NCBI RefSeq assembly: GCF_011758655.1
Contig: NZ_JAAMPA010000001.1
Coordinates: 186,001 to 250,000, forward strand
Direction of reading: 5' to 3'
DNA: 64,000 nucleotides
DNA from: Modestobacter marinus
Lineage (GTDB): Bacteria; Actinomycetota; Actinomycetes; Mycobacteriales; Geodermatophilaceae
Part shown: positions 51,879 to 63,241 of the stretch, one piece after another
Position numbering within the stretch: the first letter of the stretch is position 1
Layout: every line of letters begins with the position of its first letter
Made by a program: the position numbers and the translations under genes
The notes under the pieces: generated by a model
The model's input: only the letters and a program-made list of their open reading frames with translations
Databases searched by the model: none
What the model was told of the DNA's origin: nothing

Positions 51879-52732
51879 CGCTGGGTGACCCCCTCGGGCG
51901 GCGGCGGCCCGAGCCACGTCGGCCGGTTCTGCCCCCGCGGCGCGGTGCGTCGTCCCGCGCCACCGGCCGCGGCCGCCGCGACGACGCCGGGGAGCCAGGC
52001 CTCGCGGGCGGCCAGCCGCTGCAGCAGCTGGCCGACGTAGCGGGCCCGGACCTCCTCGGCGGGCTCCTCGGCCGTCGGGCCCTCCAGCCAGGCGTCGGGC
52101 ACCTGGGCCAGCACCTCGGTGAGCAGCCGACCGGTGACCTGCGGGGCCAGCGCCGCATCGGCGGCTCCGACGTCGGGGTCGCACTCCACCAGGGCGTGCT
52201 GGGTCGCGTCGTAGGCCCGGGTGACGGCGGCGGGCGTGCCGGGCCAGTTGTGGTGGAACGTGAGCGCCGCGCCGTGGTCGATGAGGTGCAGACGCCCGTG
52301 CCAGAAGAGCATGTTGGGGTTCCGCCACGAGCGGTCGACGTTGCCGGTCAGCGCGTCGAACCACAGCACCCGCCCGGCCAGCTCCGGGTCGACCTGGGCG
52401 GCGCCGGCCTCGAAGTCCAGCGCGCCGGGGAGGTAGTCCATCCCCAGGTTGGTCCCGGCGGAGTTGCGCAGCAGCTCCTGGACCTCCTGGTCCGGCTCCC
52501 CCACCGCGAGCTCGGGGACGACGTCCACCGTCACCAGCGCGGGCACCGGGAGGGACAGCCGGCGGGCCAGCTCCCCGCAGACCACCTCGGCGGCGAGCAC
52601 CTTGACGCCCTGCCCGGCGGCCCGCCACTTGACCACGTAGGTGCCGAGGTCGTCGGCCTCCATGAGCCCCGGCAGCGAGCCACCCTCGCGCAGCGGGGTG
52701 ACGTAGCGGGTGGCGGAGACGGCGGGGAGCAC
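51875..52732 (-). CDS. HipA-like kinase-fold protein
   Basis: A 285-residue protein of the HipA_2-type family. YVVKWRAAGQGVKVLAAEVV resembles the lysine and glutamate of a kinase N-lobe. TGNVDRSWRNPNMLFWHGRL then HLIDHGAALTF resembles the catalytic and metal loops of HipA Ser/Thr kinases. The usual HipB DNA-binding partner is absent; DUF3037 takes its place. GTG 52732 is chosen from TAGGGT (52748-52743) just upstream; GTG 52744 is an alternative. A kinase activity is inferred. Confidence 0.83.
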   Translation of the reverse strand: MLPAVSATRYVTPLREGGSLPGLMEADDLGTYVVKWRAAGQGVKVLAAEVVCGELARRLSLPVPALVTVDVVPELAVGEPDQEVQELLRNSAGTNLGMDYLPGALDFEAGAAQVDPELAGRVLWFDALTGNVDRSWRNPNMLFWHGRLHLIDHGAALTFHHNWPGTPAAVTRAYDATQHALVECDPDVGAADAALAPQVTGRLLTEVLAQVPDAWLEGPTAEEPAEEVRARYVGQLLQRLAAREAWLPGVVAAAAAGGAGRRTAPRGQNRPTWLGPPPPEGVTQR

Positions 52733-52784
52733 AGTGCTGGGCACCCTACCGGCGGGCCGGGGCGCGGCCGGGGAGACTGACGGC

Positions 52785-53333
52785 GTGGGACTCCTCCGGC
52801 GCACGACGCTGGCGCAGCTGGCCGACGCGCCGTTCACCTACCCCGAGGTCGGGGCCACGCAGGAGGCGACCCTGCCGGCCGGCTACGACCACGTCGAGCG
52901 GTCCGCCGTCGTCGGCGCGGGCCGGGCGGAGTTCGACCGGGCCGGGGCCGCGGTGTTCCGCTGGGCCGCCCAGCGTGGCGCCGGGCTGCGGGTCCGGGCC
53001 GACGGCCCGGCCAGCACCCCCGGCACGGTCGTGCTGATGACCGCCGGGCTGCACCGGCTCGGGCTGGAGATCCCGTGCCGGGTGGTGTGGGCCGTCGACG
53101 AGCCCGGACGACGCGGGTTCGGCTACGGCACGCTGCCCGGGCACCCCGAGAGCGGTGAGGAGTCCTTCGTCGTCACGCTGGGCCCCGGCGGCGAGGTGGT
53201 CTACACGCTGCGGGCGTTCTCCCGGCTGGCGACGCCGCTGGCCCGCCTCGGCGCACCGGTCAGCCGGCGGGTGCAGCGACTGGCCCTGGACCGCTACGTC
53301 GGAGCGATCCAGCGGGCCGCGCGGACCGGCTGA
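52785..53333 (+). CDS. DUF1990 family protein
   Basis: A 182-residue protein with FTYPEVGATQEATLPAGYDH near the N-terminus and FGYGTLPGHPESGEESFVV in the middle, both typical of DUF1990. An SRPBCC-like fold is likely. The function is unknown. It is divergent from the HipA-like gene, with 52 bp between the starts. Confidence 0.85.
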   Translation: MGLLRRTTLAQLADAPFTYPEVGATQEATLPAGYDHVERSAVVGAGRAEFDRAGAAVFRWAAQRGAGLRVRADGPASTPGTVVLMTAGLHRLGLEIPCRVVWAVDEPGRRGFGYGTLPGHPESGEESFVVTLGPGGEVVYTLRAFSRLATPLARLGAPVSRRVQRLALDRYVGAIQRAARTG

Positions 53334-53335
53334 CC

Positions 53336-54181
53336 TCACCGGCCGGCCGACGCCCGCTCCTCCTTGATCATGTCCTTGCTGCGGACCAGGCGCAGCGCGG
53401 TGACCACGAACAGCCCGCCGACCATGTTGAGCAGGGCGGTGTACCAGAACCACGACAGCCAGTCGACGTAGCCGAACGGCGCCCCGGCGTGCAGCGCGGT
53501 GAAGATGATCAGCGAGTCCAGGATGGAGTGGAAGAGCACCAGCCCGGCCAGCACGAAGGCGCCGGCGACGGCGGCGACGATCTTCGCCCCCTCCGAGTCC
53601 GTCCCCTGCTGCATCCGGGTCATCAGCGTGATGGCGATGCCGGCGAGGACCGCCAGGGAGGCGGCGCGCAGGTCCAGCGGGGAGTCGACGAACTCGACGG
53701 CGCTCTCGATCGCGGTGGCCCGCAGCTCGGGGAACCCGTGGGCGACCAGCCAGGTGACCACCCAGCCCCCCACGAGGTTGGCGACCAGGGTGCCGCCCCA
53801 GAGCTTCCCCAGCTGGGCGACGCTCGCCCGGCCGGCGAACACCGCGGTCACCGGGACCAGGAAGCCCTCGGTGAACAGCTCGCTGCGGGCGAGCAGGAGC
53901 GCGATGAACCCGACGGAGAAGGCCAGGCCGGCGAGCAGGTGACTGCCCGTCTCGTGGTAGACGGCCAGCAGCAGGAGCACGCCGGTCGCCACCTCCAGGC
54001 CGCCGGCGAAGCCGGTGGTGAGCACCTCGCGCCAGCTGCGGTGCAGCCGCTGGGCCCCCTCGCTGACGATCCGGTCGAACGCCTCCTGGAGCTCGTCCTC
54101 CGTCGGCCCGGCGGTCTCGCCCAGCTCTTCCCGGGCCTCGTCGTTGCCCGGCGCCCGTTCGGTGTCCTCGTGGATCGCCAC
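53336..54181 (-). CDS. Formate/nitrite transporter (FNT) family channel
   Basis: A 281-residue membrane protein with a ~60-residue acidic N-terminal cytoplasmic region and six hydrophobic helices. SELFTEGFLVPVTAVFAGRA and LWGGTLVANLVGGWV are the FNT signature regions. The family conducts small monovalent anions such as formate, nitrite or hydrosulfide; the anion here is unknown. GTG 54181 follows AGGAGGA. A stress-type promoter lies about 55 bp upstream, divergent from that of the catalase. Confidence 0.86.
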   Translation of the reverse strand: MAIHEDTERAPGNDEAREELGETAGPTEDELQEAFDRIVSEGAQRLHRSWREVLTTGFAGGLEVATGVLLLLAVYHETGSHLLAGLAFSVGFIALLLARSELFTEGFLVPVTAVFAGRASVAQLGKLWGGTLVANLVGGWVVTWLVAHGFPELRATAIESAVEFVDSPLDLRAASLAVLAGIAITLMTRMQQGTDSEGAKIVAAVAGAFVLAGLVLFHSILDSLIIFTALHAGAPFGYVDWLSWFWYTALLNMVGGLFVVTALRLVRSKDMIKEERASAGR

Positions 54182-54236
54182 GGCTGCTCCTCCTGCTCCT
54201 GCGGCCGGGGCGGCGCCGCGCGGTCTCCGGCGCGGC

Positions 54237-54261
54237 CTACCCGCTGCCGACCGGGCCACAC
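54237..54261 (-). promoter_or_regulatory. SigB-like promoter of the FNT gene
   Basis: On the minus strand GTGT (54261-54258) and GGGTAG (54242-54237) are 15 nt apart, the same layout as the csbD promoter. Confidence 0.5.
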
Positions 54262-54296
54262 CCGTCTCCGACAGCGTCACAGGGCGGGGCGCGACC

Positions 54297-54323
54297 GTTT
54301 CCCGGCGCGACCCGCTCGGGTAG
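54297..54323 (+). promoter_or_regulatory. SigB/SigF-like promoter of the catalase gene
   Basis: GTTT (54297-54300) and GGGTAG (54318-54323) are 17 nt apart, a full match to the GTTT-N15-17-GGGTA pattern. The predicted leader is about 30 nt, with a ribosome site before ATG 54362. Confidence 0.6.
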
Positions 54324-54361
54324 GCCACGCCGACCCCTTCTCCGAGCACAGGAGCTCCCGC

Positions 54362-56473
<2,112 letters not shown>

Positions 56474-56521
56474 CCCGCACCGGGTGCCGGGACGCAGACA
56501 GCTGCGTCCCGGCACCAGCGG

Positions 56522-57235
56522 TCAGCGCTTCGGCAGCTCCAGCGCCGAGGGTCCGAACCGTTCCACCCGCACCGACGCAGGCGGGAGGCCCAGCCCGACC
56601 AGCAGCTGGGATGCCGACTCGGCGAAGCCCGCCGACCCGCAGACGTAGGCGGTCTGCCCCGGCTCCCACAGGGGCAGCAGGTCCATGTCGGTCAGCCGGG
56701 CCGCCGGGCGGATGCCGTGCGCCTCCCGGGTGAGCGCGATCAACGCGCCCGCCTCGACCAGCTCGTCGGCGTAGGGCAGCTCGGCGAGCGTCCGGGCCGA
56801 GACGGCGACCCGGAGCAGGTCCAGCCGCCCCAGCGCCCGGGCGTGCCGGACCATCGCGACCAGCGGGACGACGCCGCTGCCCCCGCCCACCAGCAGTGCC
56901 GGGGTGGCGCCGTCCCAGACGAACCAGCCGCCGATCGGGCCGCGGACCTCCAGTTCGTCACCGGGCTCCACGACGTCGGCGAGGTAGGTGGAGACCTCTC
57001 CGTCGTCCAGTCGCTCGACGAACAGCTCGACCAGCGGGTCGCCCGGCGCCGACGCCACCGAGTAGGAGCGCTGGGCGGTGTACCCGTCCTCGGCGGTCAG
57101 CCGGACGACGTAGTGCTGGCCGGGCAGGTGGTCGACCCGGTCGTGGACGTCCAGCCGGAGTTCCACCGAGCGCGCGATCGGCCGGCGGAGCCCGGCGACG
57201 GTCGCCGTCCGCCAGCCGCCGGCGGGCGCGGTCAC
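56522..57235 (-). CDS. FAD/NAD(P)-binding ferredoxin reductase-like protein
   Basis: A 237-residue FNR-fold reductase. RSYSVASAPGDPLVELFVER is the FAD-binding motif, GGGSGVVPLVAMVRHARALG the NAD(P) motif, and VCGSAGFAESASQLL the C-terminal nicotinamide region. It has no iron-sulfur domain. It lies downstream of the molybdopterin oxidoreductase gene on the same strand, so it probably passes electrons from NAD(P)H to it or accepts them (inference). Confidence 0.88.
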   Translation of the reverse strand: MTAPAGGWRTATVAGLRRPIARSVELRLDVHDRVDHLPGQHYVVRLTAEDGYTAQRSYSVASAPGDPLVELFVERLDDGEVSTYLADVVEPGDELEVRGPIGGWFVWDGATPALLVGGGSGVVPLVAMVRHARALGRLDLLRVAVSARTLAELPYADELVEAGALIALTREAHGIRPAARLTDMDLLPLWEPGQTAYVCGSAGFAESASQLLVGLGLPPASVRVERFGPSALELPKR

Positions 57236-57257
57236 GCCTCCACCCCGCGGTTCGTGC

Positions 57258-57313
57258 GGCCCCGCTGCAGGGTCCCGCCGCGAGCTCGCGAGTGGTGGGG
57301 GGCAGTGGGGTCC
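57258..57313. repeat. Bulged hairpin element, copy A
   Basis: The outer stem GGCCCCGCTGC (57258-57268) pairs with GCAGTGGGGTCC (57302-57313) with one bulged T. The inner stem CCCGCC/GGTGGG closes a loop containing GCGAGCTCGC. It starts 5 nt past the stop of the minus-strand molybdopterin oxidoreductase gene. Its architecture and loop match the element at 61600-61657. A small open frame across it is probably not a gene. Confidence 0.7.
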
Positions 57314-57317
57314 TCCA

Positions 57318-57929
57318 TCAGTCGCCCTGGTACCGCTGCTGCTTCCACGGGTCGCCGCGGTCGTGGTAGCCGTTCTGCTCCCAGAAACCGGGCTGGTCCC
57401 GCTTCAGCACGGTGATCCGGCTGATCCACTTGGCGCTCTTCCAGAAGTAGAGGTGCGGCACGAGCATCCGCACCGGGCCGCCGTGCTCCGCGGTCAGCGG
57501 CTTGCCGTCGAACTCCCACACCAGCCACGCCTTGCCGCCGGTGACGTCCTCGATCGGCAGGTTGGTCGTGTAGCCGGTCTTGGACGTCGCCATCACGAAC
57601 CGGCCCTCGGCCGTCGGCCGGGCGAGCTCCAGCAGCGAGTCGACGCTGATCCCGCCGAACCGGGTGTCGAACTTCGACCAGGTGGTGACGCAGTGGATGT
57701 CGCCGCGGTACTCGGACGACGGCAGCGCGTGCGCCTCGTCCCAGGTCCAGGTGGTCGGGGTCTCCACCTCGCCGTCGACGGTGATCGTCCAGGTCTCCGG
57801 CGCGATCCGGGGCGTGGGCTCGGCGGTCAGCACCGGCCAGTCGCTGCCGGCGTCGTACTGGCCGGGTGGGAGGCGGGGGTCTCCGGCCGCGCGGCGGCGG
57901 CCGAGGAAGCCGCGGGTGGGTCCTGGCAC
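57318..57929 (-). CDS. Sulfite-oxidase-fold molybdopterin-dependent oxidoreductase
   Basis: A 203-residue enzyme of the sulfite oxidase family. IHCVTTWSKFDTRFGGISVD carries the cysteine that binds the molybdenum. RLPPGQYDAGSDWPVLTAEP is the usual N-terminal signature. There is no Tat signal, so it is cytoplasmic, unlike MsrP. The substrate is unknown; reduction of oxidised metabolites or methionine sulfoxide are options. GTG 57929 is chosen from AGAGGA 8 nt upstream. It is paired with the FNR-like reductase. Confidence 0.88.
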   Translation of the reverse strand: MPGPTRGFLGRRRAAGDPRLPPGQYDAGSDWPVLTAEPTPRIAPETWTITVDGEVETPTTWTWDEAHALPSSEYRGDIHCVTTWSKFDTRFGGISVDSLLELARPTAEGRFVMATSKTGYTTNLPIEDVTGGKAWLVWEFDGKPLTAEHGGPVRMLVPHLYFWKSAKWISRITVLKRDQPGFWEQNGYHDRGDPWKQQRYQGD

Positions 57930-58111
57930 GTCGTCGTCCTCTCGGGGCACCGGACTGGGTCGCTGCCGATCTTCCTCCACCCCGGGGGCGGTCGTCTCCC
58001 TGGGTGGCCGCCGCCGACCGGCGGCGCCGTCCGGGCCCCGGACCGGTCAGGGTCGCCTTACATGAGCTGTGTCACGGTGCGTTCACCTGGGTGTCATGTG
58101 GGCACTGGGCT

Positions 58112-58117
58112 TACCTT
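58112..58117 (+). promoter_or_regulatory. Leaderless -10 box of the sdhCAB operon
   Basis: TACCTT ends 7 nt before GTG 58125, so the operon message probably begins at the start codon of sdhC. Confidence 0.55.
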
Positions 58118-58124
58118 GGGCCCT

Positions 58125-58835
58125 GTGGCGACAGTGACGACGCAGCCGGCCCAGCGCAGGGCCCCCAAGACCGGCCGGTTCGACAACTCGGTCGTGAAGA
58201 AGACCGTGATGGCGGTCAGCGGGATCATCATGATCCTGTACTTGCTCGCCCACATGGTCGGCAACCTGAAGGCCTTCTCCGGCCCCGAGTCGTTCAACAG
58301 CTACTCCGGGTGGATCCGCACCATCGGTGAGCCGGCGCTGCCGGCCCAGACGGCGCTCTGGATCATCCGGATCGTGCTGCTGGTCGCCGTGGTGGCGCAC
58401 TTCTGGGCGGCCATCTCGCTGTGGCGCCAGGCCCGGCGGGCCCGCCCGGTGCCCTACGTGACCAAGAAGCGCGTGCAGCAGAGCTTCGCCTCGCGCACCG
58501 TCCGCTGGGGCGGCCTGATCCTGGCGCTGTTCATCATCTGGCACATCCTGGACCTCACGCTCGGCGCGGTGAACCCGGTCGGCCACGACTCCACGCCCTA
58601 CGACCGCCTGGTCGCCAGCTTCTCCAACATCCCGATCACGCTCTTCTACGTGGTCTCGATGGTGCTGCTCGGCCTGCACCTGCGGCACGGCATCTTCGCC
58701 GCCACGCAGACCCTCGGCCAGACGAACAAGCGCCGCGAGCGCGCCGTCAACGGCCTGGCCTACCTCGTCGCAGGGGTCATCACCGTGGGCTTCCTGCTCG
58801 TCCCGCTGTCCGTCGCCTTCGGCTTGATCGACTGA
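58125..58835 (+). CDS. sdhC: Succinate dehydrogenase cytochrome b subunit
   Basis: A 236-residue membrane anchor with five hydrophobic helices, the single-subunit b558 type that binds two hemes. Helix histidines occur in [29 protein letters not shown] and GLHLRHGIF. It passes electrons from succinate to menaquinone and goes with a trimeric complex (no sdhD). GTG 58125 follows TACCTT by 7 nt. It leads the operon sdhCAB. Confidence 0.92.
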   Translation: MATVTTQPAQRRAPKTGRFDNSVVKKTVMAVSGIIMILYLLAHMVGNLKAFSGPESFNSYSGWIRTIGEPALPAQTALWIIRIVLLVAVVAHFWAAISLWRQARRARPVPYVTKKRVQQSFASRTVRWGGLILALFIIWHILDLTLGAVNPVGHDSTPYDRLVASFSNIPITLFYVVSMVLLGLHLRHGIFAATQTLGQTNKRRERAVNGLAYLVAGVITVGFLLVPLSVAFGLID

Positions 58836-58852
58836 GAGAGAAGGACACCGTC

Positions 58853-60781
<1,929 letters not shown>

Positions 60782-60799
<18 letters not shown>

Positions 60800-60823
60800 C
60801 AGCACAGCGGAGCTACAAGTGAC
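60782..60823 (+). repeat. 23-bp tandem duplication at the sdhA/sdhB junction
   Basis: CAGCGGAGCTACAAGTGAC occurs at 60782-60800 and 60805-60823 (period 23). Copy 1 holds the sdhA stop; copy 2 holds the sdhB start GTG 60819. Without the duplication, stop and start would overlap as GTGA. Confidence 0.88.
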
Positions 60824-61598
60824 CAGCACAGAGACACCGATGATGAGCCTGACGCTGCGCATCTGGCGTCAGCGTGACCGGACCAAGAAGGGCAAGATGG
60901 TGACGTACCACGTCACCGACGTCTCGCCCGACATGTCCTTCCTCGAGATGCTCGACGTGCTCAACGAGAAGCTCATCCTGGACGGCGACGACCCGGTGGC
61001 CTTCGACCACGACTGCCGCGAGGGCATCTGCGGCTCGTGCGGCCTGATGATCAACGGCATCGCGCACGGCCCCGAGCAGGCCACCGTCTGCCAGCTGCAC
61101 ATGCGGTCGTTCGCCGACGGCGACGTGCTGGACATCGAGCCCTGGCGCGCCGGCGGGTTCCCGGTGGTCAAGGACCTCGCGGTCGACCGGTCGGCCTTCG
61201 ACCGGATCATCTCCGCCGGCGGGTTCATCAGCGCCCCGACCGGCACGGCTCCCGAGGCGCACTCCACCCCGGTGCCGAAGAAGAACTCCGACGCCGCCTT
61301 CGACGCCGCGACCTGCATCGGCTGCGGTGCCTGCGTGGCCGCCTGCCCCAACGGCTCGGCCATGCTGTTCACCGCGGCCAAGGTCTCCCACCTCGGGCTC
61401 ATGCCGCAGGGCCAGCCCGAGCGCGACGCCCGGGTGCTGAAGATGGTCGCCCAGCAGGACGCCGAGGACTTCGGTGGCTGCAGCAACATCGGCGAGTGCT
61501 CCGCGGTGTGCCCCAAGGGCATCTCGATGGAGACCATCTCCCGGCTGAACCACGACCTGCTCGGCGCGCTGCGGGCCGGCGGCGTCCCGACCAGCTGA
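60819..61598 (+). CDS. sdhB: Succinate dehydrogenase iron-sulfur subunit
   Basis: A 259-residue electron-transfer subunit with three clusters. [16 protein letters not shown] and VCQLH bind [2Fe-2S]; [12 protein letters not shown] and [15 protein letters not shown] bind [4Fe-4S] and [3Fe-4S]. It links SdhA to the membrane subunit. GTG 60819 lies in the second copy of a 23-bp duplication; ATG 60840 is an alternative that would remove seven residues. A long bulged hairpin begins 2 bp after the stop. Confidence 0.94.
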   Translation: MTSTETPMMSLTLRIWRQRDRTKKGKMVTYHVTDVSPDMSFLEMLDVLNEKLILDGDDPVAFDHDCREGICGSCGLMINGIAHGPEQATVCQLHMRSFADGDVLDIEPWRAGGFPVVKDLAVDRSAFDRIISAGGFISAPTGTAPEAHSTPVPKKNSDAAFDAATCIGCGACVAACPNGSAMLFTAAKVSHLGLMPQGQPERDARVLKMVAQQDAEDFGGCSNIGECSAVCPKGISMETISRLNHDLLGALRAGGVPTS

Positions 61599-61599
61599 C

Positions 61600-61657
61600 A
61601 AGGCCCCGTCCAGAGGCTCACCCCGAGCTCGCGAGGGGTGAGGAGGACGGGGTCCTT
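61600..61657. repeat. Bulged hairpin element, copy B (after sdhB)
   Basis: The outer stem AAGGCCCCGTCC pairs with GGACGGGGTCCTT (61645-61657) with one bulged T. The inner stem CTCACCCC/GGGGTGAG (61617-61624, 61635-61642) closes the loop GAGCTCGCGA. It probably works as the sdhCAB terminator, and it belongs to the same family as the element at 57258-57313. Confidence 0.75.
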
Positions 61658-61660
61658 CAT

Positions 61661-61688
61661 GGGCCGGTACCCCTCGGGGTGCCGGCCC
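61661..61688. terminator. Second hairpin before the DCC gene
   Basis: GGGCCGGTACCCC and GGGGTGCCGGCCC form a 13-bp stem with one T-G pair and a minimal loop. It directly follows the bulged hairpin after sdhB and ends 28 bp before the next start codon. Confidence 0.6.
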
Positions 61689-61716
61689 GTCCGTCGTCCG
61701 GGAGGAGGGGCGGAGG

Positions 61717-62106
61717 ATGACACCCGCGACCGGGCCCGCGCTCGTCTTCGACGGCGACTGCGCCTTCTGCACCCGCTGCGCCGACGTCGCCCGGCGGTTG
61801 CTGCCGGCCGACGTGCGGGTCGTGCCGTGGCAGTCCACCGACCTGGCGTCCGCCGGGGTGAGCCCGGCGCGGGCGCAGACCGAGGTGCTGTGGTTCGGCC
61901 GGGGCGGCGACGTCTCCGGGGGCGCGCCCGCGGTGGCGGCGGCGCTGCGGGCGGCCGGCCGGCCGTGGTCGCTGCTCGGCGTCCTGCTGTCCGTCCCGCC
62001 GGTGCGCTGGGTCGCCCCGATCGGCTACCGGCTGGTGGCGGCCAACCGGCACCGGCTCCCGGGCGGGACGGCGGCCTGCCGGGTGCCCCCGCCCGACGCC
62101 GGCTGA
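61717..62106 (+). CDS. DCC family thiol-disulfide oxidoreductase-like protein
   Basis: A 129-residue protein of the DUF393/DCC family with the N-terminal thioredoxin-like motif FDGDCAFCTRCADV. Its CxxC pair suggests redox or metal chemistry, but no substrate is known. GGAGG lies a few bases before the ATG. Two hairpins separate it from sdhB, so it is probably transcribed on its own. Confidence 0.85.
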   Translation: MTPATGPALVFDGDCAFCTRCADVARRLLPADVRVVPWQSTDLASAGVSPARAQTEVLWFGRGGDVSGGAPAVAAALRAAGRPWSLLGVLLSVPPVRWVAPIGYRLVAANRHRLPGGTAACRVPPPDAG

Positions 62107-62113
62107 GTCGACC

Positions 62114-62164
62114 GGTCGGCTGGGTCAGGCGGTCGCCTGGGTCAGGCGGTCGCCTGGGTCAGGC
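62114..62164. repeat. Three 17-bp tandem repeats at a gene end
   Basis: Units at 62114-62130, 62131-62147 and 62148-62164 are GGTCGCCTGGGTCAGGC, with one change in the first. The stop codon of the minus-strand SGNH hydrolase gene lies inside the third unit. Each unit could supply a stop, so copy number may vary without harm. Confidence 0.85.
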
Positions 62165-62767
62165 GGCGGCGTCGGTGCTCGCGGCGGCCAGCCGGAGCAG
62201 GGTCGGGGCCAGGGCCTCGGCGACCAGCGCGTAACCGGCCGAGGACGGGTGGAACCGGTCGGCGGAGAACAAGGCCGGGTCTGCCGCGAACCGCCGGGAC
62301 AGCTCGGGGGCGACCGGGGCGACGACGGCACCGGCCCGCTCCGCGGCGAGGGTCTGCCGGGCGCGCAGCTGGTCGCAGATGCCCGCGACGACCGCACGGA
62401 AGGCCGGCGGCACCCAGGCCACCGAGGACAGGTCCGGCGTGGGGACCACCAGCACGGCCGCACCGGTCCCGCGGAGGTCCTGCACGGCCGAGCCCAGCGC
62501 GGTGGCCGCCCGGGCCGGCGGCACCTGCCGGGTCAGGTCGTTGGCGCCCACCACCAGCAGCGCGACGTCGACGGGCCCGGTCACCCGGCGGACCTGGACG
62601 GCGAGGTCGAGGGAGGTGGCACCGGGCACCGCGACCAGCTGCAGCTCGACCTCGTGCCCGGCCGCCTGCAGCGAGCGGGTCAGCCGTGCGCCGAGGGTGT
62701 CCCGCGCCGTCGCGGCGCCGGTGCCGAACGCGAGGGAGTCACCGAGGACGAGGAAGCGGAGGGTCAC
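62159..62767 (-). CDS. SGNH/GDSL family hydrolase
   Basis: A 202-residue esterase or lipase-like enzyme. FLVLGDSLAFG holds the nucleophile serine, LLVVGANDL the block III asparagine, and DRFHPSSAGYALVAEAL the Asp-His pair. There is no signal peptide with the chosen start, so it is probably cytoplasmic. GTG 62767 gives a family-like N-terminus; GTG 62821 would add 18 basic residues. The substrate is unknown. Confidence 0.85.
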   Translation of the reverse strand: MTLRFLVLGDSLAFGTGAATARDTLGARLTRSLQAAGHEVELQLVAVPGATSLDLAVQVRRVTGPVDVALLVVGANDLTRQVPPARAATALGSAVQDLRGTGAAVLVVPTPDLSSVAWVPPAFRAVVAGICDQLRARQTLAAERAGAVVAPVAPELSRRFAADPALFSADRFHPSSAGYALVAEALAPTLLRLAAASTDAAA

Positions 62768-62884
62768 GTCCTGTGCAACGGCCCGGCGTCGCCCGCTGTG
62801 CCGTGATCCGGGCCTCGCCACCGTTGCTCAGCAGCTACGGGATCCGGCACCGGGAGATGCGCCGGCCCGTGGTGGTCGCGCTCC

Positions 62885-63082
62885 TCAGCCGCCCTGGGCG
62901 AAGAGCGCGGCGGCCTGCGCGTCGTCCACGAACGGGTACTTGACCTTGAACTGGGCGAGCGCGTCGGGCACCGAGAGCACGTGCGTCTCCCGCTCCCCGG
63001 CGGCGTCGATGGTCTGCACGGTGACCATGTCGCCGTTGATCGGGACCCAGTGGGTCTCGGCGTAGTCGGTGAAGACGTTCAT
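62885..63082 (-). CDS. Small conserved hypothetical protein
   Basis: A 65-residue protein beginning MNVFTDYAETHWVPINGDMV, with VSVPDALAQFKVKYPFVDDA towards the end. I do not recognise a family. Composition and codon use look like a real gene, and nothing opposes it on the other strand. It stands alone, divergent from the coiled-coil gene that starts at 63242. Confidence 0.6.
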   Translation of the reverse strand: MNVFTDYAETHWVPINGDMVTVQTIDAAGERETHVLSVPDALAQFKVKYPFVDDAQAAALFAQGG

Positions 63083-63241
63083 GCCCCCATGGTCGCCTGC
63101 CCGGGCCCGACGTCCGCACCGGGCGCGTGTCGCTCCCGGCAGCTCATGGTCACCAGGTGCTCAAGCACCGTCCGTGACCGTCCGACCTCTCTGTCAGGTC
63201 ACCCGATCGGGCGCACGAGAGCAGTGGAGGGACGCGAGGAC

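Noticed and set aside
57232-57528. Small open frame reading MEDPTAPHHSR through the hairpin element, and the similar MKDPVLLTPRE near 61600-61660
   Set aside because: They are translations of the repeated hairpin itself; no ribosome site and no independent support.
58070-58117. GTTCACC at 58081 and TGTG/TCAC words before sdhC as PHO or CRP/GlxR sites
   Set aside because: Only a single half-site or poorly matched halves with wrong spacing; not enough to call an operator.
63083-63241. Possible cyclic di-AMP (ydaO-type) riboswitch before the coiled-coil wall protein gene
   Set aside because: Such genes often have one, but I cannot find the conserved core motifs in this 159-bp leader.
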